Assembly (NCBI GenBank): GCA_937892225.1
Contig: CALAUH010000161.1
Coordinates: 1 to 43,027, forward strand
DNA from: an uncultured Treponema sp.
Lineage (GTDB): Bacteria > Spirochaetota > Spirochaetia > Treponematales > Treponemataceae
Direction: 5' to 3'
DNA length: 43,027 nucleotides
Under the pieces are notes generated by a model, which saw nothing but the letters and a program-made list of their open reading frames with translations, did no database searches and was not told the origin of the DNA. Positions 15,222-23,923 of this stretch are shown piece by piece. Positions within the stretch are counted from its first letter, which is position 1. Every line of letters starts with the position of its first letter. A program made the translations under genes and the position numbers.

Positions 15222-16438
15222 ACAGCAACCCCATTAATGTAAAGATTGCCTAATTTAGCTAGTTCTCCACGTCCAAGCGTATATTCAGTTATACTTGCGG
15301 ATGAATGCCTTAAATCAATACTGTCAAAACTTGCAGTATTTGCAATAGCAATTTCATTCATTATTCCAACCAGGTTATTAACACTGATTGAATCAACTCT
15401 GTTATTATCTACAGATAATCCGCGAATATAAGGCTCACGTTCAAAAAGATAATTTTCAATTGATGTTTTGAGGTTATTTTTCATTGCATCTACATCGCCT
15501 GAATAATTAACAATGTAAACATCAAAAATACTTTCAGTAACACTCTTTACATTTGAATAACTTTCATTAAAATCCGGATCTAATACAGCTGTTACTGGTT
15601 TACGATTCTGTTCTCCAGTTTCAGGATTATATGTACAAGAATGTCCAACAGCTTTGCAAAGTGCATTATCTGCAATTCTGGAACCTGTTATTCCAGGATC
15701 CGCACAAACATAAATAATAACTCCTGCTGCCGAATCATCATCAGAATATACATAAGTCTGATATACACCTTCAACGTCAGAAGCCCAGATTCTATAATCA
15801 GATAAACTTCCACCCTGGGGCTGTGTTTTCCATCTATTATTGATACGGTTTCTATACGATTCAATAGCTTCAGAATCAACAGCGATATTATCAATACTGT
15901 CAATTACAGCTTTATCACCAATAAATCCAAGTGGATTAACAAATTTTAATTCATCATCTTGTTCAAGATTACCAGCTGTTCCAGATTCTGAACAATCTAC
16001 AGATACTAAAGCTGTATCACCTAAAGAAGAATCAATAACAACAGTTTCGTTTACAAGATAAAGTTTTCCAGTTAAAGAACTTTTAAGCTGAGTGCCACTG
16101 GAAATGATTCCATCTGCTAAAACAGTAACTTTAACTTGTGCTGAAAAGGTTGTAGCATCATAAGGCTCACCACAACCGATTAAAGTACCCCATTCAACAA
16201 GAGGATTTATTTTCTTGCCCAGTATTTCTACAGTTCCATAACTGGCAGTAGATGGAAATATCTGCAAAAAAATCCATCCAGCAAGTTTGTAAAGAACAAT
16301 GTAAATACCAGCCCACACTTTAGCCAATACATGAATAAAAGCTTTTGGAAGTAAGCGAAATTCAGTATTAAACTCAGTTTCAAAGCCAGCTACTACAACG
16401 TCATAAACTTCTTTAATAGTTTTATTTTCAAATGCCAT
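15218..16438 (-). CDS. Baseplate J-like protein (Mu gp47-like)
   Basis: A 406-residue protein of the baseplate J/gp47 family, a main wedge component. It shows the family-typical start (TIKEVYDVVVAGFETEFNTEF), the central strand-rich domain (VDCSESGTAGNLEQDDEL) and ESYRNRINNRWKTQPQGGSLSDY. It overlaps its neighbours by a few bases on both sides, so the baseplate genes form one operon. Confidence 0.9.
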   Translation of the reverse strand: MAFENKTIKEVYDVVVAGFETEFNTEFRLLPKAFIHVLAKVWAGIYIVLYKLAGWIFLQIFPSTASYGTVEILGKKINPLVEWGTLIGCGEPYDATTFSAQVKVTVLADGIISSGTQLKSSLTGKLYLVNETVVIDSSLGDTALVSVDCSESGTAGNLEQDDELKFVNPLGFIGDKAVIDSIDNIAVDSEAIESYRNRINNRWKTQPQGGSLSDYRIWASDVEGVYQTYVYSDDDSAAGVIIYVCADPGITGSRIADNALCKAVGHSCTYNPETGEQNRKPVTAVLDPDFNESYSNVKSVTESIFDVYIVNYSGDVDAMKNNLKTSIENYLFEREPYIRGLSVDNNRVDSISVNNLVGIMNEIAIANTASFDSIDLRHSSASITEYTLGRGELAKLGNLYINGVAV

Positions 16439-16880
16439 TCATAGCCTCCCATTGTACGCCATAGGTTGTATTTAGAATGTTTTGACCATTCTTAGAAATT
16501 ACAATTTCAAATGACGCTTCTTTTATATTTTCAATAGAACCAGTAACTATAATTTCATCACCAATTCCATTATCAATTACCCAGGTTAAATCCTGTTTAG
16601 CTGCATCTTCAGCAACTCTAATATTTTTAGTAGTAAGAGGCAGTGAACAAATAATATTTTGAAACTGACTTCTTAATTCAGTTTCTTTATCACCAATTAA
16701 ATTGCCCCACCATGATTTATTACTCTCTATAACTACCGGATCATCAAAATTACCGCCAAATAAACTAAGGTAAACAGCTGTTTGAAAACCTCTATCATCC
16801 AAAACAAGCCCGTTTTCTATTTGAATATTTCCACCATCAGGAGTATCAATAAATAAAACATCACCTTTAAAATCTGTCAT
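16428..16880 (-). CDS. Baseplate protein GP46-like
   Basis: A 150-residue protein of the Mu gp46 family, with DGGNIQIENGLVLDDRGFQTAVYLSLFGG near residues 15-45 and WWGNL soon after. It belongs to the wedge with the gp47-like protein. Its start overlaps the upstream gene as ATGA. Confidence 0.85.
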   Translation of the reverse strand: MTDFKGDVLFIDTPDGGNIQIENGLVLDDRGFQTAVYLSLFGGNFDDPVVIESNKSWWGNLIGDKETELRSQFQNIICSLPLTTKNIRVAEDAAKQDLTWVIDNGIGDEIIVTGSIENIKEASFEIVISKNGQNILNTTYGVQWEAMNGI

Positions 16881-17107
16881 TGTACACTCCCAGGAGCTGT
16901 AGTAGCTCCAGTCTGAGCAGATTGAGTTCCAGTAGTGGAAACACTAATTCCGGCTGGAACAGTTGCATAAGTTTGAATGTGAGAAACAATTTCTCCGGCA
17001 ATTTTTTTCCAGATTTCCTCACATTTTTGTTTACCTTCTGCTGTTGCTTCACTATCTACGATTGCATCAGCAATAGCCTTTCCAAGAATATCTCCATTCA
17101 TTGCCAT
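16877..17107 (-). CDS. Small hypothetical baseplate-region protein
   Basis: A 76-residue protein starting MAMNGDILGKAIADAIVDSE. ATG 17107 has AGAGG 6-7 bases upstream; the frame is open further but without coding character. The Ala/Gly-rich helical start and Thr/Gly/Ser-rich tail are seen in small proteins next to gp45 in Mu-like phages. Exact role unknown. Confidence 0.65.
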   Translation of the reverse strand: MAMNGDILGKAIADAIVDSEATAEGKQKCEEIWKKIAGEIVSHIQTYATVPAGISVSTTGTQSAQTGATTAPGSVQ

Positions 17108-17120
17108 AAAATACCTCTTA

Positions 17121-17657
17121 TTAAGTTCCCATTGCGGTATCACCAACGTGAGGCGCACCAGTAATAGGACAAACCGGAATACCACATAAAGCTCCAGAAC
17201 CTGTAGGACTAACAGTACCCCCGCACTTGAAACTACCTCCTGTAGCTTCGATTTTTCCTTCCATTTTTATGTTAGTACCCTTAATTCCAACATCGCCAGA
17301 AGCTTCAAGTTTTATATCCTCATCTGTTGTCACTTCAAAATTTTTTGGCGCAATACCTTGTATAGTACCGTCACCTAAAAGTTTAAGAACTGCCTGAACT
17401 TCACCATCAGAATTTCTTGAATATAAAATTCTTTCTCCAGGGTTTGCTCCCTGGCTAACCATAAGAACACCAATTGCAGCAAAATTTCCTGTTCCATCAA
17501 TATCTATCAATGCAATTCTGTCATTCTCCAAAGGAGGAGCATCGTCACCACTTGCAGCATAAAAATCTGCTGTTTGATTGAATTTATATCGAGTTTCAAC
17601 TGTAGCAATAATAAATTTTTCAATTTCAGTTTTAATAAGTTTTCCTATTCTTCCCAT
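17121..17657 (-). CDS. Baseplate spike, Mu gp45-like (gpV family)
   Basis: A 178-residue protein with an N-terminal OB-like part (YKFNQTADFYAASGDDAPPLENDRI, then GILMVSQGANPGERILYSRN-like stretch) and a repetitive beta-helical C-terminus (DIKLEASGDVGIKG, NIKMEGKIEATGGSFK). These are the features of the membrane-piercing spike at the tip of contractile tails. The terminal Cys-Gly-Pro-rich stretch (CGIPVCPITGAPHVGDTAMG) resembles the tip region. Confidence 0.85.
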   Translation of the reverse strand: MGRIGKLIKTEIEKFIIATVETRYKFNQTADFYAASGDDAPPLENDRIALIDIDGTGNFAAIGVLMVSQGANPGERILYSRNSDGEVQAVLKLLGDGTIQGIAPKNFEVTTDEDIKLEASGDVGIKGTNIKMEGKIEATGGSFKCGGTVSPTGSGALCGIPVCPITGAPHVGDTAMGT

Positions 17658-18940
17658 GGAAAATCCTCCGGTAATGAGCCGTCACGAGCTCCTGGCAAAA
17701 CTAAAGTTAAAGTTGTTTGATTGCCATTAGTATCGCTTCTTTCAAAATGAACTTTATCAACTAAAAAAACAGTTTCTTTATGAATCATTGCACCTGGAGC
17801 TAAAAGAGAAATGGCCATATTTTTTTTCCATAAATCACCATTAGGATTTTTATGATCCAGAACAGTCAATGTATAAGAAATTGCAGAAGCAAACATTCTG
17901 CCAGCTTTTGCCTTAACTGCATTTTCTAAATCTGTAGAACTGGCATCATCAGCAATAAAAGCATAAGGACGTAAAACACCAAGTTTACTTAAATAAGAGT
18001 TTTCGTATGTGTAAGAATTACAATCATCTTCTTTTTCAACCTTAGAATATCCAGTTACATGACTGAAAAAATTCTGGCTATCAAAACTTCCTTTGCAGCT
18101 GATAAAAGGCAATTCACCTTCTTTTATTGTGCAGCAAACTTTTTCCTTTTTTGGAGTCCAGAAAAGTAAATCCCCGTTTTCTTTGTTTGTAATCAATAAA
18201 CCACGCTGTTCAGCAAGCTTTTTCAAAAACGAATGTATTTTATCTCCAGGGGAATACTCAACTTTTTCAAAGACTGCACCTTCGTCCCCATCAATAACAA
18301 TATTAAAACCAAAAGGACTGCAACAATCCCTGGCAATTTCACTGAGCTTCAAACCATTATATTCAGGAGGATATTTGCTTTCTGGTAAACAAACATCATT
18401 AATGACACCGCAAACAGGATACCCTTGTAAAGTTACAGCTTTTTCATTATCAGAACTTTCCGGATTAGGAGTAAGTAAAATACCGTTAAACAATAATTTT
18501 CCATCATAATAAACAGTACATTTTTTGTAGGTAAATGGTTTAAAAGCATCCTTAACAACATCGTTTTCATCGTCAAAAGGAGCCGAAAAGGAAAAACTGT
18601 CGAACGAATCAACAGGCATTTCAATTGTATATCCTGAAAAACCGGTAAACATTTTTCCGTCAATCAATATGGAAATATCTTCAGCTTTTTCAGGATTGAG
18701 TTTAATTGGAACTGCTGTTTTTGGAGTAACTTCTGAAACATTTTCTGTAGGCTTTATTTCTTCAGGAATAATTAAAATGTCACCAGGAAAGATTAAAGGA
18801 CTTCCGTCAATTGCAGTTTTACGATTAATTAACTGAGGATTACTATCACGAATTAGAGTCCACTTTCCGGCTAAACCGTAATATCTGAGAGAAATACCTG
18901 AAAGTGTATCACCTTTTGATACAGTATGTGACTTAGACAT
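17645..18940 (-). CDS. Baseplate hub with LysM domain (Mu gp44/gpD-like)
   Basis: A 431-residue protein from ATG 18940 (AGAGG upstream). An N-terminal LysM domain (HTVSKGDTLSGISLRYYG, ending GDILIIPEE) would touch peptidoglycan or bridge to the tube. It is followed by the hub fold related to gpD/gp27 (residues ~85-430). Fusing LysM to the hub is unusual for Mu itself, where a separate protein serves. It overlaps both neighbours. Confidence 0.85.
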   Translation of the reverse strand: MSKSHTVSKGDTLSGISLRYYGLAGKWTLIRDSNPQLINRKTAIDGSPLIFPGDILIIPEEIKPTENVSEVTPKTAVPIKLNPEKAEDISILIDGKMFTGFSGYTIEMPVDSFDSFSFSAPFDDENDVVKDAFKPFTYKKCTVYYDGKLLFNGILLTPNPESSDNEKAVTLQGYPVCGVINDVCLPESKYPPEYNGLKLSEIARDCCSPFGFNIVIDGDEGAVFEKVEYSPGDKIHSFLKKLAEQRGLLITNKENGDLLFWTPKKEKVCCTIKEGELPFISCKGSFDSQNFFSHVTGYSKVEKEDDCNSYTYENSYLSKLGVLRPYAFIADDASSTDLENAVKAKAGRMFASAISYTLTVLDHKNPNGDLWKKNMAISLLAPGAMIHKETVFLVDKVHFERSDTNGNQTTLTLVLPGARDGSLPEDFPWEE

Positions 18941-20228
18941 AATAAGCAACCTCTGTACCCATAGGAATTACTTTTATTGTTTCAATATTTAAATCATTAT
19001 CTGAAATAAATTCATCAATATGAGAATCTATATCACCATATAATTCAGATAGTAATTCAACCAACTGTCTGTCACGATCTAAAGTAATAACACGCCTTTT
19101 TTTAAGACTAAATGCAGTGTCTAAAATTAATGAAACAGATTTAGTTACAACTTCAAGTAAAGCTTCATAACTTGCATCTGTTTCAACAGAAACATTTTGA
19201 CTTATTTTTTTATCACAGAATGTTTTAAAATCTTCAAACAGTTCCTGAATCTGTTCGGCTGCTAAAACAGCATCTTCACGATTCTTAAAACCAATATCAT
19301 TTTCTCCAGAAGTTCCTGCCGGATTACTATTAACACAGCTAAAAACCATTCCTTCACAAGCAGCACAAATAGCACCTTCAAGACTCATTTTTGCAACAGC
19401 ATACTGATTTTTAACCTTATTTATTCCAAATGGATCATTCTTGAATTTCTTGATAATATCCCGTGCCATAGAAGTATAAGCTGTAAGAATCTGTCCAGGA
19501 ACACAAGCAAGTTCTGATGGTAATCTAATAAGCTTGAAAACAGTAGACGCAAAACCACGTATATCTTCAGTAAATTTTGTTGATTTTGTAACAACTTTTC
19601 TTAATGCTGCATAAGCTCCATTTACAGCCTCATTTAAACTTATTTTATCTTTTCCGGCTGTTACACTGATATTCATCATGTTATCATCAATAGCTTTAAT
19701 TGCTGCTGCAACATTTTCCTGTACCTTAAGCATTTCTGAAGTGTTAGCAATCGTAACTGTAACAGCAATTTCATCAATTGCAGCATCTACAAAACTTTCA
19801 GCAGCTTTGTTTATTGCACTGGATAACTCTTCAGAACTTTTTAATAATTCAACATCTGCTATAGTTTCACTAAAAGTAATTTCAATTACAGAAGTATTTA
19901 CTTCTTTTACTAGGCCATCACGTCTTTTAATCGTACCTGTAGGAACAACAGAACGAACTCCGTATAAAGGATGTTGTAAACTACCAATTCCACTTTCTTC
20001 AAGAGCTTCTTCAAATTTATCAGCTTCATCAACACAACTTTCTCCAGTAAAAATACAGCTCATAGGAAAGCGACGTCCGCCACGTCCTAAAGATTGAATG
20101 TATGCCCCGTCTTTTCCTGGAAACGTAAAAGTAGCAGTTTTAAGATCTGTTTCTTTTGTCACGTCTTCAAAGACAAAAGTAAACTCTTTTCCGCTGGGAC
20201 TCGTATATTTAACGTCAGTAATATTCAT
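18933..20228 (-). CDS. DNA circularisation N-domain protein (Mu gp43-like)
   Basis: A 431-residue protein. The start carries the DNA-circulation N-terminal domain pattern (YTSPSGKEFTFVFEDV, PGKDGAYIQSLGRGGRRFPM), followed by a long helical region. In Mu-type tails this protein follows the tape measure and joins tube and hub. I prefer ATG 20228 over an upstream in-frame TTG; neither has a clear ribosome site, which makes the conserved upstream box of interest. Confidence 0.85.
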   Translation of the reverse strand: MNITDVKYTSPSGKEFTFVFEDVTKETDLKTATFTFPGKDGAYIQSLGRGGRRFPMSCIFTGESCVDEADKFEEALEESGIGSLQHPLYGVRSVVPTGTIKRRDGLVKEVNTSVIEITFSETIADVELLKSSEELSSAINKAAESFVDAAIDEIAVTVTIANTSEMLKVQENVAAAIKAIDDNMMNISVTAGKDKISLNEAVNGAYAALRKVVTKSTKFTEDIRGFASTVFKLIRLPSELACVPGQILTAYTSMARDIIKKFKNDPFGINKVKNQYAVAKMSLEGAICAACEGMVFSCVNSNPAGTSGENDIGFKNREDAVLAAEQIQELFEDFKTFCDKKISQNVSVETDASYEALLEVVTKSVSLILDTAFSLKKRRVITLDRDRQLVELLSELYGDIDSHIDEFISDNDLNIETIKVIPMGTEVAYYV

Positions 20229-20252
20229 ATCAATAATTATTACTTGCAACCA

Positions 20253-20269
20253 TTCAAAAAACTATTAAC
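20253..20269 (-). promoter_or_regulatory. Late box, copy 1
   Basis: GTTAATAGTTTTTTGAA on the minus strand. The first 13 bases end 28 nt before ATG 20228. The 17-mer is identical to the copy at 33511-33527, and its 13-base core to that at 29400-29412. Confidence 0.65.
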
Positions 20270-20288
20270 AACAGATTAAAATTCAAAT

Positions 20289-20318
20289 TGTGGAAAACTC
20301 TGTGGATATTGTGGATAA
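20289..20318 (-). promoter_or_regulatory. Cluster of three DnaA-box-like sites
   Basis: On the minus strand TTATCCACA (20310-20318, exact consensus), ATATCCACA (20301-20309) and TTTTCCACA (20289-20297) lie in one direction within 30 bp. They fall between a terminator and a late box. Confidence 0.5.
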
Positions 20319-20334
20319 ATCACCACAATAAAAA

Positions 20335-20357
20335 GAGGCGTGTTGTACACACGCCTC
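20335..20357 (-). terminator. Intrinsic terminator after the small membrane gene
   Basis: A perfect 9-bp stem GAGGCGTGT/ACACGCCTC with 5-nt loop, followed on the minus strand by TTTTTATTG. Confidence 0.85.
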
Positions 20358-20396
20358 AGGAGATATAAACATTAAAAACAAACACTGCTTTTAAGT

Positions 20397-20520
20397 TTAC
20401 TTCTTTTTTGCTAAAAGTGCCGGCAAAAGTCCAGTTACAAGAACTACAAGACCAATGACAGCTGTAATAAGACTTGTTACAGTACTTTCTGCAATACCGG
20501 CCCAAATAAGAAGTTTTCAT
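20397..20520 (-). pseudogene. Small membrane protein with a frameshift at its start
   Basis: ATG 20520 has GGAGG six bases upstream, but its frame gives an implausible Cys/Tyr-rich product. The +1 frame, from AAA CTT CTT on, encodes a clear membrane segment (ESTVTSLITAVIGLVVLVTG, then LLPALLAKKK and stop at 20397). The frames would join if the AAAA after ATG were AAA. It is therefore a disrupted or frame-switched 39-residue membrane protein between tape measure and a terminator. Confidence 0.55.
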
Positions 20521-20562
20521 TTTTATCCTCCATAATATTTTTTTAAAAATCATCAACGATGA

Positions 20563-22821
20563 TTAAAAAGCACCACTTGAAGCGGTTGTAATAGTAATAC
20601 CAGGAGCCGGACCGCTTACTTTACTTGTAATTCCTTTTTCAAGACCAATAGTAACATTACTGTTATTAGTTGTTGTGTTTTGACTGTATGAATATCTTTC
20701 TGCCGTTGTTACAGGAGCAGTTTTTTGTATATCAAGATCTTCATTCTGATATTCCATACCACTTAACCAGTTATTAATATTTTCATTAATTCCGGCAAAC
20801 TTATCTCCAATTCCAGGAATTTTGCTCATCAATGTCAAAATATTTTGAAGAGGAGTAAGCATCCATTTTAAGATTGAAACACCAATCTGTTTAATTCCAG
20901 CAAGAATTCCGCCATTAGAGAAAGCGTCTATAATCTTTTTAATTGGAGTCCAAATTGCATTTATTGCCGGCTCAACAAGAGATTTTATAATGTTAACAAA
21001 ACCGTTCCATGCGCCCACTAAATGTTCCCATATTCCCTGGGCAAGGTTTACAACCCATTCCCACGCTTTTTGAAGCGCACCTACCAGCGTATCCCAGACA
21101 ATAGATGCAACGTTACTTATCCATTGCCATGCGTTTTTAAGTGCAGTTGTTACCTGGTCCCAGTGAGTAGCTAAAAGGATAATAACACCTATTAATGCAA
21201 TAACAGCAAGAACAATCCATGTTATAGGATTAGCAAGTAAAGCGAGATTAAATCCTGTAGTTGCAGCAGTAGCAGTTCCTTCAGCTGCTGCCATAGCACC
21301 AGTAGCAGTAGTTGCAGCAGCTGCACTTGCTGTTTGAGCTGTAAGTGCAGTGGTAAGCATTGTATGAGCTGCCGCAGTTCCTTGAGTTATTGCTACCCAG
21401 GCAATTTGAGCAGCTTTTATAATTGTCTGAATTGCATTCCATGCTTTCATGGCAACAACAGTTCCCATAATAGTAGTTTTGTATAATGCAATGGCACCTA
21501 CAACAGTAAGTATTGGTACCCGTAACGCCCAGACAATTTGAACCATTTTAGCAATTGCATCAGTTATTCCAATTAAAGCATTTATCAAAGTTGTAGGATC
21601 GAAATTCTGAATCCAGTTAATTAAAGATTGAAGAGCATTACTTCCTTTTTCACGGAAAGCTTCAACAAACTTAAATCCAAGTTCAGTTAATCCTGATTTT
21701 AAGACTTCAATCTGATTACTAATACTTTGACGCATTGCATTAGCCTTGTTTCCGGCAGCATCAAAAGAGTTACCAGCGGCAATTGCAAATTGATTAAGAG
21801 ATTCTGAACCTGCATTCATCAATGCGTTAAATGCAGCAATATTTTGTTTACCAAAAACATTATAAAGATATTCATTTTTCTGAGCATCTCCCATACCATC
21901 AAGGCTTTCCTGAAATTGCCCAACAATATCAATAATACTGTACAAATTACCTTCTGCATCAGTTGTATTAATTCCTAACTCAGCAAGAGCTTTACTTGCT
22001 TTTGCAGTAGGAGCAGAAAGGTTTGTCATTATATTGCGTAAATGCACACCAGCCTCAGCTCCGGCAATGCCATTCATTGCTAAAGCTGTTAAAGATGCAC
22101 TAAAAGTTTCAAGATTATTATTTGCAGTTTTAAAGAAATTTCCACCCTGGTTTATAGCTTCACTTACATCAACCAAAGACATATTTGCACTGTCAGCAGT
22201 ATAAGCCATAACATCGGCCATGTATTTCATATTATCGCCAAGTTTAACTGGATCATCAGTCATAAGACCCATAATATTAAGACCACCAACAGCCATACCT
22301 ACAGCATCATTTAAACTTACACAGGCAGCAGTTGCCAAATCAGCAACGCCTGGAAGTAAAGCAATGGCATTATTACTTTGAACACCGGCACGGGCAAGAG
22401 TAGCAAGCGCATCGGCTGTATCCTTAGCGTTAAATTCAGTAATTGCTGCAACTTCTCTTGCAGCAGTTCCAAGGCTTTTTAATTGCTCTTCAAAATTAGC
22501 AGCGGAAGCATCAATGTCACTAAATGCTGCGCCGGCACTATGCAGTGCATTATCAAATTCAATATATTGTTTTGTAGCAGCAACAAAACCGGCTCCAATT
22601 GCAGCTACAGCAGCTGCTGCAACCAGTTTTGCGCCATTTTTAACTTTATTGCCAAAAGCATCTAATTGTCTTTCAGCACTCTTCATGTCATTTTTAATTT
22701 TAGAATTGACGGCAGCACTAACGCCAGTTAGGTTTTTCATTGAACCTTCCATATTTTTCAAAGGAGCTGTCATAGCATCAACTGCCTTAAAAACTGTTTC
22801 AACAGCATATCTATTTGCCAC
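20563..22821 (-). CDS. Tail tape measure protein
   Basis: A 752-residue protein that sets tail length and helps DNA pass. GTG 22821 follows AAGGAGG. The N-terminal part is helical, then a conserved tape-measure core (EFNAKDTADALATLARAG, GVADLATAA, MTNLSAPTAKASKALAELG). Hydrophobic helices appear near residues 420-550, with repeated Trp-rich segments (WQWISNVASIVWDTLVGALQ) near 560-620. It overlaps the frameshifted chaperone's stop. Confidence 0.92.
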   Translation of the reverse strand: MANRYAVETVFKAVDAMTAPLKNMEGSMKNLTGVSAAVNSKIKNDMKSAERQLDAFGNKVKNGAKLVAAAAVAAIGAGFVAATKQYIEFDNALHSAGAAFSDIDASAANFEEQLKSLGTAAREVAAITEFNAKDTADALATLARAGVQSNNAIALLPGVADLATAACVSLNDAVGMAVGGLNIMGLMTDDPVKLGDNMKYMADVMAYTADSANMSLVDVSEAINQGGNFFKTANNNLETFSASLTALAMNGIAGAEAGVHLRNIMTNLSAPTAKASKALAELGINTTDAEGNLYSIIDIVGQFQESLDGMGDAQKNEYLYNVFGKQNIAAFNALMNAGSESLNQFAIAAGNSFDAAGNKANAMRQSISNQIEVLKSGLTELGFKFVEAFREKGSNALQSLINWIQNFDPTTLINALIGITDAIAKMVQIVWALRVPILTVVGAIALYKTTIMGTVVAMKAWNAIQTIIKAAQIAWVAITQGTAAAHTMLTTALTAQTASAAAATTATGAMAAAEGTATAATTGFNLALLANPITWIVLAVIALIGVIILLATHWDQVTTALKNAWQWISNVASIVWDTLVGALQKAWEWVVNLAQGIWEHLVGAWNGFVNIIKSLVEPAINAIWTPIKKIIDAFSNGGILAGIKQIGVSILKWMLTPLQNILTLMSKIPGIGDKFAGINENINNWLSGMEYQNEDLDIQKTAPVTTAERYSYSQNTTTNNSNVTIGLEKGITSKVSGPAPGITITTASSGAF

Positions 22822-23039
22822 GTTTTACCTCCTTTTCGTTTTTCTGGATTTCAATTAAACCGTCAATTAACGCATCATAGAAAAAATGAATTTCTTTAAG
22901 CGTTATATCACGCGGCATTATCGGTAAATGATAATCAGAATATATTTGTCTGATTGCCATACATATACCGCTAAAACCGCGTATCTTTTTACGTTGCGCT
23001 TTGTACGCAACCTCAAAAGTTATATAGTTAAGAAAAAAA
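22811..23039 (-). CDS. -1 frame extension of the tail assembly chaperone
   Basis: If ribosomes slip -1 on the T run at 23033-23039, reading continues as LNYITFEVAYKAQRKKIRGF and on through KEIHFFYDALIDGLIEIQKN to TAG at 22811. There is no start codon with a ribosome site at its head, so it is best explained as the GT-type extension. Its stop overlaps the start of the tape measure gene, the usual place for this arrangement. Confidence 0.75.
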
Positions 23040-23469
23040 GCACTACCGCCTGTAAAACACGGAAGTCAATAGCATGAAGTTTATCAAAGAACTTCAAGTC
23101 TTTGCCGGTTAATGCACTCATAATGCTTACTTGTTTCTTAAAAAGTTCTGTTTCTTTATAACCATCAGTAGCAGTAAAAATTCTTCCAGATGGCTGTCCA
23201 ATTTTTAATACAGTTCCAGAAAATCCCTCTGGAGATTTATTTGAAACTGTATATTCAATACATCCACCATCAAAAACAAGACGACCTTCTTTGCAAGCTT
23301 TTAGTATCGTCTGTTTATTCTTTTTAAACCCTACAAGTGATTCATCGTCCATGGCAGTTTCATCATAATCAACGCCATTTTCATCACACCACTGTATAAA
23401 TTCTTTTTCGCAAACTTCATCTGCAACAACCTGTTTTTCTTTATATCTCCTATAAATTACTACTTTCAA
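23020..23469 (-). CDS. Tail assembly chaperone (G-like)
   Basis: A zero-frame product of about 149 residues ending AVVLFFLTI. It lies between tail tube and tape measure, where contractile and siphovirus phages encode the chaperone that coats the tape measure. The start is uncertain: TTG 23469 lies inside the repeated palindrome, with a stop just upstream, and AGGAG occurs further inside (about 23444-23452) without an obvious ATG. Slippage near its end gives a longer product. Confidence 0.75.
   Translation of the reverse strand: MKVVIYRRYKEKQVVADEVCEKEFIQWCDENGVDYDETAMDDESLVGFKKNKQTILKACKEGRLVFDGGCIEYTVSNKSPEGFSGTVLKIGQPSGRIFTATDGYKETELFKKQVSIMSALTGKDLKFFDKLHAIDFRVLQAVVLFFLTI
23033..23039 (-). 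other. Frameshift slippery site
   Basis: Minus strand GTG CTT TTT TTC TTA in the zero frame: seven T in a row let two tRNAs re-pair after a -1 slip. The zero frame stops at TAA 23020-23022 soon after. Confidence 0.75.
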
Positions 23470-23476
23470 AAGTAGT
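23459..23476 (-). repeat. Palindrome ACTACTTTTGAAAGTAGT, copy 1
   Basis: It lies directly after a strong terminator and overlaps the start of the chaperone frame, in leader position. Confidence 0.8.
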
Positions 23477-23536
23477 TAAAAAAAAGCAGTGTATTCCCGC
23501 CGGGTTTTTGATGGGACCAACAGGAACGCACTGCTT
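23477..23536 (-). terminator. Strong intrinsic terminator after the tail tube gene
   Basis: AAGCAGTG/CACTGCTT (outer 8 bp) plus an inner TTCCTGTTGG/CCGGCGGGAA helix with G-U pairs, followed by eight T on the minus strand. It separates the sheath/tube unit from the chaperone/tape unit. Confidence 0.88.
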
Positions 23537-23548
23537 AAAGTTACATCA

Positions 23549-23923
23549 TTAACCTAACTTTTCGAGAGTACCTTCCAGGGTAATTCCGGCAGTACCTTCT
23601 TTAAGGTCAGTTGATACGGCGTCAGTAAGCTGCATTGAACCGCCAATAACAACACCATCAACCAAAGTTGCTGATACGTCAAAGAAGTCCATAGAGTCCT
23701 GAGCCTCTTTAATGAATTCCTGGTCATCTCGACTAGGATCCATAAGAATGTTTAAACCTTCAATTTTTCCAGCATGACGGCTTTTTACAACTCTCATTGT
23801 ACCGTCACCATTAGGTTTAACTTCATTTTCAAATCCATCGTATGTAATTTCACAAGTATCTTCTGCATCAGTTGTGAAACGACGTCCGTTAATAACAATT
23901 GATTCAATACATCCGCTGGCCAT
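23549..23923 (-). CDS. Tail tube protein (Mu gpM-like)
   Basis: A 124-residue protein of the contractile-tail tube family, with the typical start INGRRFTTDAEDTCEITYDG and later GKIEGLNILMDPSRDDQEFI. It polymerises into the inner tube around the tape measure. It follows the sheath gene with a one-base overlap of stop and start. Confidence 0.88.
   Translation of the reverse strand: MASGCIESIVINGRRFTTDAEDTCEITYDGFENEVKPNGDGTMRVVKSRHAGKIEGLNILMDPSRDDQEFIKEAQDSMDFFDVSATLVDGVVIGGSMQLTDAVSTDLKEGTAGITLEGTLEKLG

Noticed and set aside
16895..16915. Inverted repeat GGAGCTGTAGTAGCTCC inside the baseplate gene
   Set aside because: It lies in the coding end of the gene at 16877 and has no further copies; most likely codon-driven.
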